The position numbers and the translations under genes are program-made. A stretch of DNA of 64,000 bases. Origin: Tropicibacter naphthalenivorans (GTDB lineage Bacteria > Pseudomonadota > Alphaproteobacteria > Rhodobacterales > Rhodobacteraceae). How positions within the stretch are numbered: position 1 is the first letter of the stretch; each line of letters begins with the position of its first letter. Positions 36,520 through 44,965 of this stretch are shown piece after piece. The notes beneath the pieces are model-generated. The model ran no database searches, had not been told where the DNA came from, and was given only the letters and a program-made list of their open reading frames with translations. The stretch lies in contig NZ_FWXX01000004.1 of assembly GCF_900176475.1 (NCBI RefSeq), forward strand, positions 1 to 64,000. The letters are read 5' to 3'.

Positions 36520-38919
36520 TCAGCCGCGCAGGGTGCCGCCGGTGGCCTTGGTGACCTTTTCGACGATCTTGGCGGCGACCGCCTCGATGTCTTTTTCCTT
36601 CAGCGTCTTGTCGGTGGGTTGCAGGCGCACGGTGATCGCCAGCGATTTCTTGCCCTCCCCGAGGCTGCCGCCGATGAATTCGTCGAACACGCGCACATCG
36701 TCGATCAACGCCTTGTCCGCACCCGCCGCTGCATTGACCAGGGTCAGCGCCTCGACGCCCGCGTCCACCACAAAGGCAAAGTCCCGCTCGACCGCTTGCA
36801 GGTCATTCAGGCGCAGCGCCGCACGGGTAGAGCCGGATTTGCGCGGCAGCGGCACTTCGGCGGGGTACAGCGTAAACGCCACCGCCGGGCCTTTGACGCC
36901 CATCTCGTCAAGCACCTTGGGGTGCAGTTCGCCGAACACGCCCAGCACCTTTTTCGGGCCGAGGCAGATCTTGCCGTGGCGACCCGGGTGCCACCAGCCT
37001 TCGGCGCCGCGCAGGATTTGCACCTTGGCGGGCGCACCGATGGCGGCCAGCACCGCTTCGGCATCGGCCTTGGCGTCGAACACATCCACCGCGCGCGCGG
37101 CACCGTGCACATCCTTGGGCCCAGTGCGGCCCACCAGCAAGCCAGAGACCTGCACGTGCTGCTCCCCCGGCTCGCCGCCGTTAAAGGCGTGGCCCAGTTC
37201 GAACAACGCAAGGTCCATGTAGCCGCGCGCCTGGTTGCGGGCCGCCGCTTGCAGCAGGCCGGGCAGCAGCGCCGGGCGCATGTGGCTCATCTCGGAGGAG
37301 ATCGGGTTGGCCAGCATCGTCGCATCGTCCCCGCCGCCGAACAGGCTGGCGGATTTGCGGTCGATAAAGCTGTAGGTCACGCATTCGTTGTAGCCCAGCG
37401 CCGCCGCCGTCCGGCGCGCCTGTTGCTCACGCTTTTGCTGCGGCGACAGGATCGCCTTGGGCACGCCCGGTTGCAGGCGCGGCAGCGGCTTGCCTTGCAA
37501 CTTGGTCAGCGAGGCGATGCGCGCGACCTCTTCGACCAGATCGGCCTCGCCCAGCACGTCGGGCCGCCAGGACGGCACATGCGCGAGGTTCCCTTCCATG
37601 CGGAAGCCAAGCCGGGTCAGGGTCTGGCGCTGCTCGGCCTCGGGGATCTCCATCCCCACTAGGCTGATGACCCGCGCCGGGTTCAGCTTGTAAGCGCGCG
37701 AGGTGTCGGGCACCTGTCCTGCCACCACCACGTCGGAGGCCTCACCGCCGCAGAGGTCAAGGATCATTTGCGTTGCATCCTCAAGGCCTTGCATATTGTA
37801 GGCCGGGTCGATGCCGCGTTCGTTGCGATAACGCGCGTCCGAGTTGATTTTCAGTGCGCGGCCCGTGTGGGCGATCTGCACGCGGTCCCAGACGGCGGCC
37901 TCGAGGAAGACGTTCACGGTCTCATCGGTGCAGCCCGTGGCCAGACCGCCCATGATGCCGCCAACGCTTTCAACGCCGTTGTCGTCGGAAATCACCACCT
38001 GACCAGCGGAGAAAGTATAGGTCTTTTCGTCCAGACCCACCATTTCTTCGCCGCCCTTGGCACGGTGCACCCGCAACGCACCCGAGACCTTGTCGGCGTC
38101 GAAGACGTGCAGCGGGCGGTTGCGGTCAAAGGTGAAAAAGTTCGTCACGTCCACCAGCTTCGAAATCGGACGCAGGCCAATGGCGCGCAGGCGGTCCTGA
38201 AGCCACGCCGGCGACGGGCCGTTCTTGACGCCGCGAATGAGGCGACCGGCAAAGACTTCGCAGCCGTCCGTGGCCGCATCCTCGTCGATGGAAACCTTCA
38301 CCGGGCAGCTGAACGCGCCGTCCACGTGGTTTTCCTTCAAAGGTTTCAGCGTGCCCAAGCCGCGCGCCGCGAGATCACGGGCGATGCCGTGCACGCCCAG
38401 CGCGTCCTGACGGTTGGGGGTGATGGCGATCTCGATCACCGGGTCAACCTTGGCCGGGTCGTTCTGCGCCAGCCAGTCGGTGAACTTTTGGCCGACCTCG
38501 CCCGAGGGCAGCTCGATGATGCCGTTATGCTCGTCCGACAGCTCCAGCTCGCGTTCAGAGGCCATCATGCCGTGCGATTCCACCCCGCGGATGTTACCCA
38601 CAGACAGGGTCACGTCGATGCCCGGCACGTAGTCGCCCGGCTTGGCCAGCACCACGGTGATGCCCTCGCGCGCGTTGGGCGCGCCGCAGACGATCTGCTT
38701 TTCGCCCTCGTCGGTCATCACCTTGCAGACGCGCAGGCGGTCGGCGTCGGGGTGCTGCTCGGCGTGGGTCACCTTGGCCAGCGTAAACGTCGCCAGCTTG
38801 GCCGCCGGGTTTTCGACGCCCTCGACCTCCAGGCCAAGGTCGGTCAGCGTCTCTGCGATCTCGTCCACGGAGGCGGTGGTGTCGAGATGCTCTTTGAGCC
38901 AGGAGAGGGTGAATTTCAT
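36520..38919 (-). CDS. pheT: Phenylalanyl-tRNA synthetase beta subunit
   Basis: 799 aa, full family length. N-terminal tRNA-binding (EMAP-like) domain (LAKVTHAEQHPDADRLRVCKV), B3/B4 editing domain, B5 domain (GMEIPEAEQRQTLTRLGF), synthetase-like core and C-terminal anticodon-binding FDX-ACB domain (ALRLNDLQAVERDFAFVVD, KSLAITVRLQPTDKTL). Pairs with PheS as alpha2-beta2. The YrhK-like gene and a hairpin cluster stand between it and pheS, so the usual pheST adjacency is broken. Confidence 0.97.
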   Translation of the reverse strand: MKFTLSWLKEHLDTTASVDEIAETLTDLGLEVEGVENPAAKLATFTLAKVTHAEQHPDADRLRVCKVMTDEGEKQIVCGAPNAREGITVVLAKPGDYVPGIDVTLSVGNIRGVESHGMMASERELELSDEHNGIIELPSGEVGQKFTDWLAQNDPAKVDPVIEIAITPNRQDALGVHGIARDLAARGLGTLKPLKENHVDGAFSCPVKVSIDEDAATDGCEVFAGRLIRGVKNGPSPAWLQDRLRAIGLRPISKLVDVTNFFTFDRNRPLHVFDADKVSGALRVHRAKGGEEMVGLDEKTYTFSAGQVVISDDNGVESVGGIMGGLATGCTDETVNVFLEAAVWDRVQIAHTGRALKINSDARYRNERGIDPAYNMQGLEDATQMILDLCGGEASDVVVAGQVPDTSRAYKLNPARVISLVGMEIPEAEQRQTLTRLGFRMEGNLAHVPSWRPDVLGEADLVEEVARIASLTKLQGKPLPRLQPGVPKAILSPQQKREQQARRTAAALGYNECVTYSFIDRKSASLFGGGDDATMLANPISSEMSHMRPALLPGLLQAAARNQARGYMDLALFELGHAFNGGEPGEQHVQVSGLLVGRTGPKDVHGAARAVDVFDAKADAEAVLAAIGAPAKVQILRGAEGWWHPGRHGKICLGPKKVLGVFGELHPKVLDEMGVKGPAVAFTLYPAEVPLPRKSGSTRAALRLNDLQAVERDFAFVVDAGVEALTLVNAAAGADKALIDDVRVFDEFIGGSLGEGKKSLAITVRLQPTDKTLKEKDIEAVAAKIVEKVTKATGGTLRG

Positions 38920-39020
38920 CGGAATGGCCCCGGATAAGATTGCGCGTTGACCGCGTCCTTACCGGATGCGCGCTTGGGTGAAAAGGGGCAGAGCCATCGC
39001 TGGGCTTGGCAGAGCGCTTT

Positions 39021-39302
39021 TCAGTCGCGGAAACGCTCGGCCAGATCCTCGGCGTCGCCCATGGCGGCCAGTTTGAGCTCGCGGATCAGGCGCAGGGTGG
39101 GCTTGAGCGCAAAGAAGGCCGAGCCGATGACGAACAGCCAGATCGCCGGGGTCTCATACGCTTTCCAGAAGAACAGGATGGAGCCGATTAGAAAGCAGAT
39201 CGCCGCGAGGAAGTCGACGATGGTGTGGGCGATTTCAAAGGCAGCGTACAGGCGGCGGCTGCGGTCAGTCTTTTGGCGGTTCTCGTGGGTGAAAAGGGTC
39301 AT
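39021..39302 (-). CDS. YrhK-like small membrane protein
   Basis: 93 aa, two membrane helices (about 24-46 and 52-70) with FEIAHTIVDFLAAICFLIGSILFF and KPTLRLIRELK, resembling the YrhK domain. AGGAGCCGAC precedes the ATG. A possible promoter upstream is TTGCTC, 16 nt, TAGGTC. Unknown function; its insertion between pheS and pheT is unusual. Confidence 0.75.
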   Translation of the reverse strand: MTLFTHENRQKTDRSRRLYAAFEIAHTIVDFLAAICFLIGSILFFWKAYETPAIWLFVIGSAFFALKPTLRLIRELKLAAMGDAEDLAERFRD

Positions 39303-39597
39303 GTCGGCTCCTGTCTTGGGGGTGACCTAGCCGATTTTCAGCCTTGAGCAAGCGCAGACGGGCCGCGCCCTCCCTGGTGGGCGCTTGGGTCCGCATGTGA
39401 GGTTCGCATCTTCGCAAAACACGCAGACGTTGCGTGTCAGGTGAGCTTGCAAAAGCGCCCTCCGGGGGGAGGGTTCGCCCCGGTCCGCCAATGGCGGTGA
39501 GCCGCCCAGTGGGCGGATCAAGGGGAGAACGAGCGGAGCCCCGGGCAGGCGCTGCCCGGCTGAGCCGGGCGGGACACATCAAGTGGTCCCTGCTAAC
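39303..39597. other. Gene-free stretch with hairpin cluster between pheS and the YrhK gene
   Basis: No convincing gene. Four stem-loops lie within 90 bp: CCGCC-AAT-GGCGG (39485-39497), CCGCCC-AGT-GGGCGG (39502-39516), CCGGGCAG-GCG-CTGCCCGG (39541-39559) and GCCCGGC-TGA-GCCGGGC (39554-39570). The last two share bases and cannot both form. Left part contains a possible yrhK promoter. Confidence 0.7.
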
Positions 39598-39627
39598 AAA
39601 AAAGCCCCGGAACCAGTCCGGGGCCTT
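39598..39627 (-). terminator. Intrinsic terminator of pheS
   Basis: On the minus strand: GCCCCGGA / TCCGGGGC stem (39604-39611, 39617-39624), loop of 5, followed by six Ts (39603-39598). Confidence 0.92.
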
Positions 39628-39630
39628 GTC

Positions 39631-40704
39631 TTACTTACTCAAACCGCCATGCAGCGTCGGCACGTCCAGCGACGCAAAACCGTAATGGCGCAGCCAGCGC
39701 AGGTCGCTGTCAAAGAAGGCGCGCAAATCCGGGATGCCGTATTTCAGCATCGAAATCCGGTCGATCCCCATGCCAAAGGCAAAGCCCTGCCATTCCTCGG
39801 GGTCGACGCCCGCCGCTTGCAGCACCTTGGGGTGCACCATGCCCGAGCCAAGCACTTCGAGCCAGCCGTCGCCCTCGCCGATCTTGAGCTGACCGTCCAC
39901 CCACGAACACTGGATATCGACCTCGGCCGACGGCTCGGTGAAGGGGAAGTGCGAGGCGCGGAAGCGGGTCTTGATCCCGTCGATCTCGAAGAAGGCGGAA
40001 AAGAACTCTTCCAGCACCCACTTGAGGTTCGCCATCGAGATGTCCTTGTCGATCGCCAGACCTTCGACCTGGTGGAACATCGGGGTGTGCGTCTGGTCGT
40101 AGTCGGCGCGGTACACCCGGCCCGGCGCGATCACCCGGCAGGGCGCGCCGAACTTTTCCATATGGCGAATCTGCACCGGAGAGGTGTGGGTGCGCAGCAC
40201 GTGCGGCGGGCGGTCATCCCCCTCGGCGCGGTGCATGTAGAAGGTGTCCATCTCGGCCCGCGCAGGGTGATGCGAGGGGATGTTCAGCGCGTCGAAGTTG
40301 TACCAGTCAGTGTCAATCTGCGGCCCTTCCGCCACCGAGAACCCCATGTCGGCAAAGATCGCGCTGACCTCTTCGGTCACCTGGCTGATCGGGTGGATGG
40401 TGCCCCGACGCTGGGTGCGCACGGGCAAGGTGACGTCCAGCCACTCGGCCTTGAGACGCTCATCCAGCGCGGCGTCGGCCAAGGCTGCCTTTTTCGCCGC
40501 CAGCGCGGTGTTGATTTCGTCCTTGAGGGCGTTCAGCGCAGGCCCGGCAACCTGGCGCTCTTCGGGGGTCATCTTGCCCAGCTCGCGCATTTGCAGGCTG
40601 ATCTCGCCCTTCTTGCCGACGGCCTTGACGCGCAGGTCCTCCAGCGTGGCTTCGTCGCCAGCCTTGGCAATCAGTTCGATGTACTTGGCGCGCAGATCGT
40701 CCAT
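39631..40704 (-). CDS. pheS: Phenylalanyl-tRNA synthetase alpha subunit
   Basis: 357 aa from [16 protein letters not shown] lies 7 nt before this ATG (a GTG one codon upstream is possible). N-terminal coiled coil, then class II core with motif 2 ([34 protein letters not shown]) and motif 3 ([18 protein letters not shown]). Charges tRNA-Phe with PheT. Its own terminator follows at once, so pheT needs another promoter or read-through. Confidence 0.97.
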   Translation of the reverse strand: MDDLRAKYIELIAKAGDEATLEDLRVKAVGKKGEISLQMRELGKMTPEERQVAGPALNALKDEINTALAAKKAALADAALDERLKAEWLDVTLPVRTQRRGTIHPISQVTEEVSAIFADMGFSVAEGPQIDTDWYNFDALNIPSHHPARAEMDTFYMHRAEGDDRPPHVLRTHTSPVQIRHMEKFGAPCRVIAPGRVYRADYDQTHTPMFHQVEGLAIDKDISMANLKWVLEEFFSAFFEIDGIKTRFRASHFPFTEPSAEVDIQCSWVDGQLKIGEGDGWLEVLGSGMVHPKVLQAAGVDPEEWQGFAFGMGIDRISMLKYGIPDLRAFFDSDLRWLRHYGFASLDVPTLHGGLSK

Positions 40705-40865
40705 CACGGGGCCTCCTGAAAAAGTCGCCCTCTGCTAGCACATTTCGGCCCGTGTGCAAGCTGTTCCCCGCCAATGCAAAGACGTGCCTGAAATTTTACT
40801 TTAGGATCAACAGAGGCGGGCGTAGGGTCAAACGAACTGCAACACTTCGCTTTATCAGGCATTTC

Positions 40866-42443
40866 ATGACCAAACGCACCGAATTCCGGGTCCATTGGCC
40901 GGACATCGCCCCCCAAATCCAAGCGCTCAGCACCGATGCGCAGCTGCCCCAGGCGATCGCCCTGCTGCAAGAGACGCTGGAACTGGATGCTGCGGACCTT
41001 AGGCGCACCGATGTGTCGCATGTGCCGGACGCGCGGCTGGTCCGCCACGTCAAGGAAACAGAGCGGCTGGCGCGGCTGCACCTGCGGCTCAAGGAGATGC
41101 CCGCAGCGCATCAGACCATCCGCGCGGCGCTGGCCTTTGCGGCCCAGACCGGTCAGACCGTCAGCCCGTGGATCATGCTGGCGGGCCTGATGCTGGAGCG
41201 TAAGGACACCGAGGCCAGTGCGATCCTGCGCGACGCGCCAGAGCTGTCCCCGATAGAGCTGCGCCACCTGACGCAAATCGCGGTGGACGCAGGCGCGGGC
41301 GCGGCGGGCGAGATTCTCGCGCATCGGGTGCTGACGACCCAAGGCCCGACGCAGACCTTCTACGCCTTGCTGCTAGAGGCGCGCGCCATCCACGACCCGG
41401 ACACCCTGCTGAGCAAGATCGCGCAGGACATCGCGGACGGGCTGATCACGCGCGAACTGGCCCCCGTGGTGCGCACCGCGGCGCGCCAAGGCGCAATCAC
41501 CCGCGCGCAACACGCCGAGGCCACCGCCCTGCTGGCGCAAAAATGGCCCGAGGACGCGGCCCTTGCCCGCCGAGCCAAGGCGCTGTCCGCCCCCGGCTTG
41601 GAGTTGCGGGACGACATTGCGCCGCAAGAGCAGGTTCAGCAGATGCTGGACAATGCCCGCCGTATGAACCCGGATGACGCCAAGTTCGAAACCCGCACCC
41701 GGATGCTGGAGCGGCTGGCCGCGTCGAACATGTACCGGCGGGTGATCTCGGACCCTGGCAGCGCCGAGGTGGCCTTTTCGCCCAAGGTCGAGGGCGGCGA
41801 TGTCCTGCTGCGCTTTGCCGGTCTCGCCGAGCCGGGCAAGCTGCATTACCTTGACGCCATGGCCGCCGCTGCCGGGCTGAATGCCATCTACCTCAAGGAT
41901 CCGAACCGGCTGTTTTTCTGTAACGGCCTGCCCAGCATGGGCGGCACGCTGGACAGCACCATCGAGGGGCTGCGCGCCAAAATCGCCGAGTACGGCGAGG
42001 GCCGCAAAGTCACCGTTCTAGGTAGTTCGGCGGGCGGCTATGCGGCGCTGCTGTATGGCGTGTTGCTGGGCGCGGACCGGGTGATCTCGCTGTCCGGACC
42101 GAGCACCGCGCTGCGAGAAGTCGGAGACACGATCAAGGACCGCCGCGTGCGCGCCATCCTGCACCGTTTGGAACAACACACCACTCCCGAAAGCCGCGAC
42201 ATCCGTCTGCAAATCGAGCGCGCCGGGTATTGTCCGCAGCTTGATCTTGTCTATGGCGAGAATAACCGGCTTGACCGCGCCCATGCCGAGCTGCTGGCGG
42301 ACCTGCCGCAGGCGACCCTGCACCCAATCAAGGGCTTTGATGGCCATAACACCATCGCCTACCTGACCGACAACGGCCTGCTGCTGGATGTGCTGCGCGG
42401 CGACATGAGCGGGATCAACAGCGTTGCCGCCGCGAGGACATGA
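40866..42443 (+). CDS. Two-domain protein: helical-repeat N-terminus plus alpha/beta-hydrolase-like C-terminus
   Basis: 525 aa from MTKRTEFRVHWPD (a start at 40752 is possible; neither has a strong ribosome site). Residues 1-270 are helical, TPR-like (LPQAIALLQETLELDAADL, RLARLHLRLKEMPAAHQTIRAAL). Residues about 300-525 look like an alpha/beta hydrolase: nucleophile elbow GSSAGG (Ser388) and late His494 in GFDGHNTIAY. Preceded by FFCNGLPSMGG. Substrate unknown. The stop overlaps the ATG of the radical-SAM remnant (ATGA), so both were once translationally coupled and probably act on one product. Confidence 0.62.
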   Translation: MTKRTEFRVHWPDIAPQIQALSTDAQLPQAIALLQETLELDAADLRRTDVSHVPDARLVRHVKETERLARLHLRLKEMPAAHQTIRAALAFAAQTGQTVSPWIMLAGLMLERKDTEASAILRDAPELSPIELRHLTQIAVDAGAGAAGEILAHRVLTTQGPTQTFYALLLEARAIHDPDTLLSKIAQDIADGLITRELAPVVRTAARQGAITRAQHAEATALLAQKWPEDAALARRAKALSAPGLELRDDIAPQEQVQQMLDNARRMNPDDAKFETRTRMLERLAASNMYRRVISDPGSAEVAFSPKVEGGDVLLRFAGLAEPGKLHYLDAMAAAAGLNAIYLKDPNRLFFCNGLPSMGGTLDSTIEGLRAKIAEYGEGRKVTVLGSSAGGYAALLYGVLLGADRVISLSGPSTALREVGDTIKDRRVRAILHRLEQHTTPESRDIRLQIERAGYCPQLDLVYGENNRLDRAHAELLADLPQATLHPIKGFDGHNTIAYLTDNGLLLDVLRGDMSGINSVAAART

Positions 42444-42844
42444 ACGCTCCGCTCCATGCCCCTGCCCGGCTTGATGCCGCCCGTCTGCGCGAAATGCGCC
42501 GCAAGATCGGCCCGATGCGCGCCAGCACCTACGACATCTCGGCGGTCTGCAACCTGACCTTCGAGGGATGAGTGCTCTTTGCCAAGGGCGGCGCGCGGCG
42601 GCTGACCTATCGCTTTTTCTCGCCCACTCTGGCCTATCAGCCGCGCACCCCCGGCGACGCGCGGGGCGATTACATGCGGCTGGATTGCGGCAACCGCCTG
42701 AGCGACTTGCACCGGCATTATGAGAGTGACGGCAGTGCCAGCGCGGGCAAATGCCGTTCGCCGAACGTCGATTGCCGGGACTGCCGCGCCTACGAGCAAC
42801 GAACCTGTGGTACGAGCTGTTTATGCCCTTGGACTCGTGGCTTA
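42440..42844 (+). pseudogene. Radical-SAM protein remnant
   Basis: Frame opens MNAPLHAPARLDAARLREM and reaches SAVCNLTFEG, then TGA (42569). Family members here have CNLTCEGC, the CxxxCxxC iron-sulfur site. So the second Cys (TGC) has become Phe (TTC) and the third Cys position is the stop. The same frame continues with LFAKGGARRLTYRFFSPTLAY and a Cys-rich end (KCRSPNVDCRDCRAYEQRTC), like a C-terminal cluster domain. The middle (barrel) is missing, so an internal deletion is inferred. The sequence ends in the OmpA gene. Confidence 0.65.
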
Positions 42845-43756
42845 GTGCGCGGCGGCGTGCTCTGCCGTGCGGTCGGTCACCACGAACTCGACCCGGCGGT
42901 CGATCACGTCGTAGTGCTGGCAAAAGTCCGGGTGATCCTCGGTCAGGTGGCTGACGGTGTTGAAGGTTTCGGTCTCAAACCCCGCCGCCTTGATCACCGC
43001 GACCACGGCCTGCGCCCGGCGCAGACTGACAAGGCGGTTCGATTCGGTGCTGCCCAGCGGGTCGGCAAAGCCCATCAGCGTGATCTTGGCCTCGGGGCAG
43101 GATTGCACCGCCGCCGCCATTTGCAAGGCTACGCTGGTGGCCAAGGGGGTCAGCTCGGTCGAGTTGGGGCCGAAATAGATGCGCGAGCGGTCGGCGATGG
43201 TCTGAAGCTCGGCCACGCAGGGCGTCAGGGTCGGATCGGGCATCGGCATGTCCATATGCGCGTGGTCGTCATGCTCGGGCTCGGCGATGGGCTGGGCGAC
43301 AGGCGCTGGTGTCGGCTCTGCTGCGGCAGCGATAAGCGGCTCGGCAACAGGATCAGCCGTGGCCACGACGATGGGTTCGGGCAGGTCCAGCGCCTCATTC
43401 AACGGCAGGTCGGATTTGAGCGCCGCGAGGATGTCTTGCGCACTGACGGCCGGCTCTTCAAAGGTCTCCGGGGCGGCGGCGGGCAGAGGATCGGGCAGCG
43501 GGACGGCGGTCGGCATCGGCGTCATCGCCGGCGCGATCACGGGGATGTCGGGCTGCGCCGCAGGTTCGGGTGGCAGCGCCGGGGCAAAGGTGGTGAAATC
43601 GTTGCGGGCCACCTCTTCGCTTGGTTCTGGCAGCCCCTGCTGGTTCAGCATATTGAGCAACAGCATCACCAAGTACAGCTGCGTGGCCAGAAATCCGCCC
43701 GCCAGCACCCAGCCCAGCGTCTTGAGATGAAACCGATTTGCCGCCGTCTTTTGCAT
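42842..43756 (-). CDS. OmpA-family protein with long proline-rich linker
   Basis: 304 aa. Membrane helix near the N-terminus (LGWVLAGGFLATQLYLVMLLL, about 13-35), Pro/Ala-rich linker (about 50-175) and C-terminal OmpA domain (YFGPNSTELTPLATSVALQMA, LMGFADPLGSTESNRLVSLRRAQAVV). The peptidoglycan-binding Asp and Arg are present (FADPLGST, RRAQAV). Inner-membrane anchored and reaching the wall. Its 3' end overlaps the radical-SAM remnant by a few bases. Confidence 0.85.
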   Translation of the reverse strand: MQKTAANRFHLKTLGWVLAGGFLATQLYLVMLLLNMLNQQGLPEPSEEVARNDFTTFAPALPPEPAAQPDIPVIAPAMTPMPTAVPLPDPLPAAAPETFEEPAVSAQDILAALKSDLPLNEALDLPEPIVVATADPVAEPLIAAAAEPTPAPVAQPIAEPEHDDHAHMDMPMPDPTLTPCVAELQTIADRSRIYFGPNSTELTPLATSVALQMAAAVQSCPEAKITLMGFADPLGSTESNRLVSLRRAQAVVAVIKAAGFETETFNTVSHLTEDHPDFCQHYDVIDRRVEFVVTDRTAEHAAAH

Positions 43757-43924
43757 CGCGCCACTCCTATTAATCGTACAGAAAACACCTAGATACAGGG
43801 GCGGAGTTTTGCGCCTGTACCGAATATGCCAAGCGTACCACGATATTGTAGGTTGTAAAAGCGTGCGACCTTCGCCTGCGGCACTTTCTTGGGGATAACT
43901 CCCCCTGCCCTGTCCAGAGGCGCA

Positions 43925-43960
43925 AAAGCAAAAAGGCCCGAGGTGTCCCCCGGGCCTTTT
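43925..43960 (-). terminator. Intrinsic terminator of rpmI-rplT
   Basis: AAAAGGCCCG / CGGGCCTTTT arms (43931-43940, 43951-43960) with a 10-nt loop; on the minus strand followed by TTTTTGCTTTTG. Confidence 0.9.
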
Positions 43961-43984
43961 CGTAATCTCAAGCTCCGCTTGGCC

Positions 43985-44350
43985 TTAGGCTGCCAGCGCG
44001 CCTTTTGCCTGATCGACGATCGCAGCAAAGGCTTCGGGCTCGTGCACGGCCAGATCTGCCAGAACCTTGCGGTCCACTTCGATGCCGGCCAAGTTCAGGC
44101 CGTTGATGAACTTGGAGTAGGTCAGTGCTTCGTCATGCGCGCGCACAGCGGCGTTGATGCGCTGGATCCACAGAGCGCGGAAGTTGCGCTTGCGGTTATG
44201 ACGGTCGCGGGTTGCGTACTGGTTGGCCTTATCAACGGCCTGTGCTGCAACCTTGAAGGTGTTCTTGCGACGGCCGTAGTAACCTTTGGCTGCCTTGATG
44301 ACCTTCTTGTGACGTGCGTGCGTAACGGTTCCGCCTTTGACTCGGGACAT
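43985..44350 (-). CDS. rplT: Ribosomal protein L20
   Basis: 121 aa. [33 protein letters not shown] and [18 protein letters not shown] are diagnostic for bL20. Binds 23S rRNA early in large-subunit assembly. Follows rpmI by 14 nt. In E. coli the operon begins with infC; here no infC is present. Confidence 0.98.
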   Translation of the reverse strand: MSRVKGGTVTHARHKKVIKAAKGYYGRRKNTFKVAAQAVDKANQYATRDRHNRKRNFRALWIQRINAAVRAHDEALTYSKFINGLNLAGIEVDRKVLADLAVHEPEAFAAIVDQAKGALAA

Positions 44351-44364
44351 AGCTGTATCTCCTC

Positions 44365-44565
44365 TTAGCGGTCGTAGGGCATGTAGCTCTTGACGATCTT
44401 GGCGTCAGGAGCGGACAGCGTGGTGGTGCCGCGAGCATCGCGGATGAATTTCTTGTGGCGCTTGATCATGCCGTGGCGCTTGCCCGCCTGGCCTGCCATC
44501 ACCTTGCCGGTCGCGGTGACCTTAAAGCGCTTTTTGGCGCTCGATTTTGTCTTCATCTTGGGCAT
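44365..44565 (-). CDS. rpmI: Ribosomal protein L35
   Basis: 66 aa, [22 protein letters not shown], basic, typical bL35. GGAGACC precedes the ATG. First gene of a two-gene operon with rplT; promoter at 44632-44660. Confidence 0.98.
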   Translation of the reverse strand: MPKMKTKSSAKKRFKVTATGKVMAGQAGKRHGMIKRHKKFIRDARGTTTLSAPDAKIVKSYMPYDR

Positions 44566-44631
44566 TTCGGTCTCCTTCTACGTCGCGCGACTCGGCATGC
44601 CTCTGGTGGCCGGACGCACGGTGGAAGGCGC

Positions 44632-44660
44632 CGTATAGGGGGGATGGGCGATTTTGGCAA
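44632..44660 (-). promoter_or_regulatory. Sigma-70-type promoter of rpmI-rplT
   Basis: On the minus strand: TTGCCA (44660-44655), exactly 17 nt, TATACG (44637-44632), about 67 nt upstream of the rpmI start codon. The best-looking promoter in the window. Confidence 0.65.
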
Positions 44661-44685
44661 TAGGCTTGGCGGGGTTTTCTGCGCG

Positions 44686-44910
44686 CTAGAACACCACCTG
44701 CCCAATGACCGTATAAACCGCGTCGGGGATGTCGGACCAGCGATAACCGCCCTCTTTGATGCGCATCGCATACAGGATCATGCCCGCGCCCCAGACCAAG
44801 ACGATGGCGGCCCCGCGCGGCGCCCGCCCATCGGTCCAGGCCGAGACAATGGCAGGGATGGAGAGGACCAGAAACAACAGCCCCACCACCAATAACGTAT
44901 CTGGCTGCAT
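44686..44910 (-). CDS. Small two-helix membrane protein, unknown
   Basis: 74 aa, helices near 5-24 and 34-50 (LLVVGLLFLVLSIPAIVSAW; GAAIVLVWGAGMILYAMRI). C-terminal GGYRWSDIPDAVYTVIGQVVF. No known family recognised. Sits just upstream of the rpmI promoter on the same strand. Confidence 0.6.
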   Translation of the reverse strand: MQPDTLLVVGLLFLVLSIPAIVSAWTDGRAPRGAAIVLVWGAGMILYAMRIKEGGYRWSDIPDAVYTVIGQVVF

Positions 44911-44965
44911 CGCGCCCCCTTTGATCCCAAAGGCAGGCTAGACCGGAACAGGGGCCAAGGCAACG

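Noticed and set aside
42569-42571. TGA in the radical-SAM remnant as a selenocysteine codon
   Set aside because: TGA does sit at a cysteine position, but the neighbouring cluster Cys is also mutated to Phe and the central domain is missing, so decay is the simpler explanation. No selenoprotein genes are in view.
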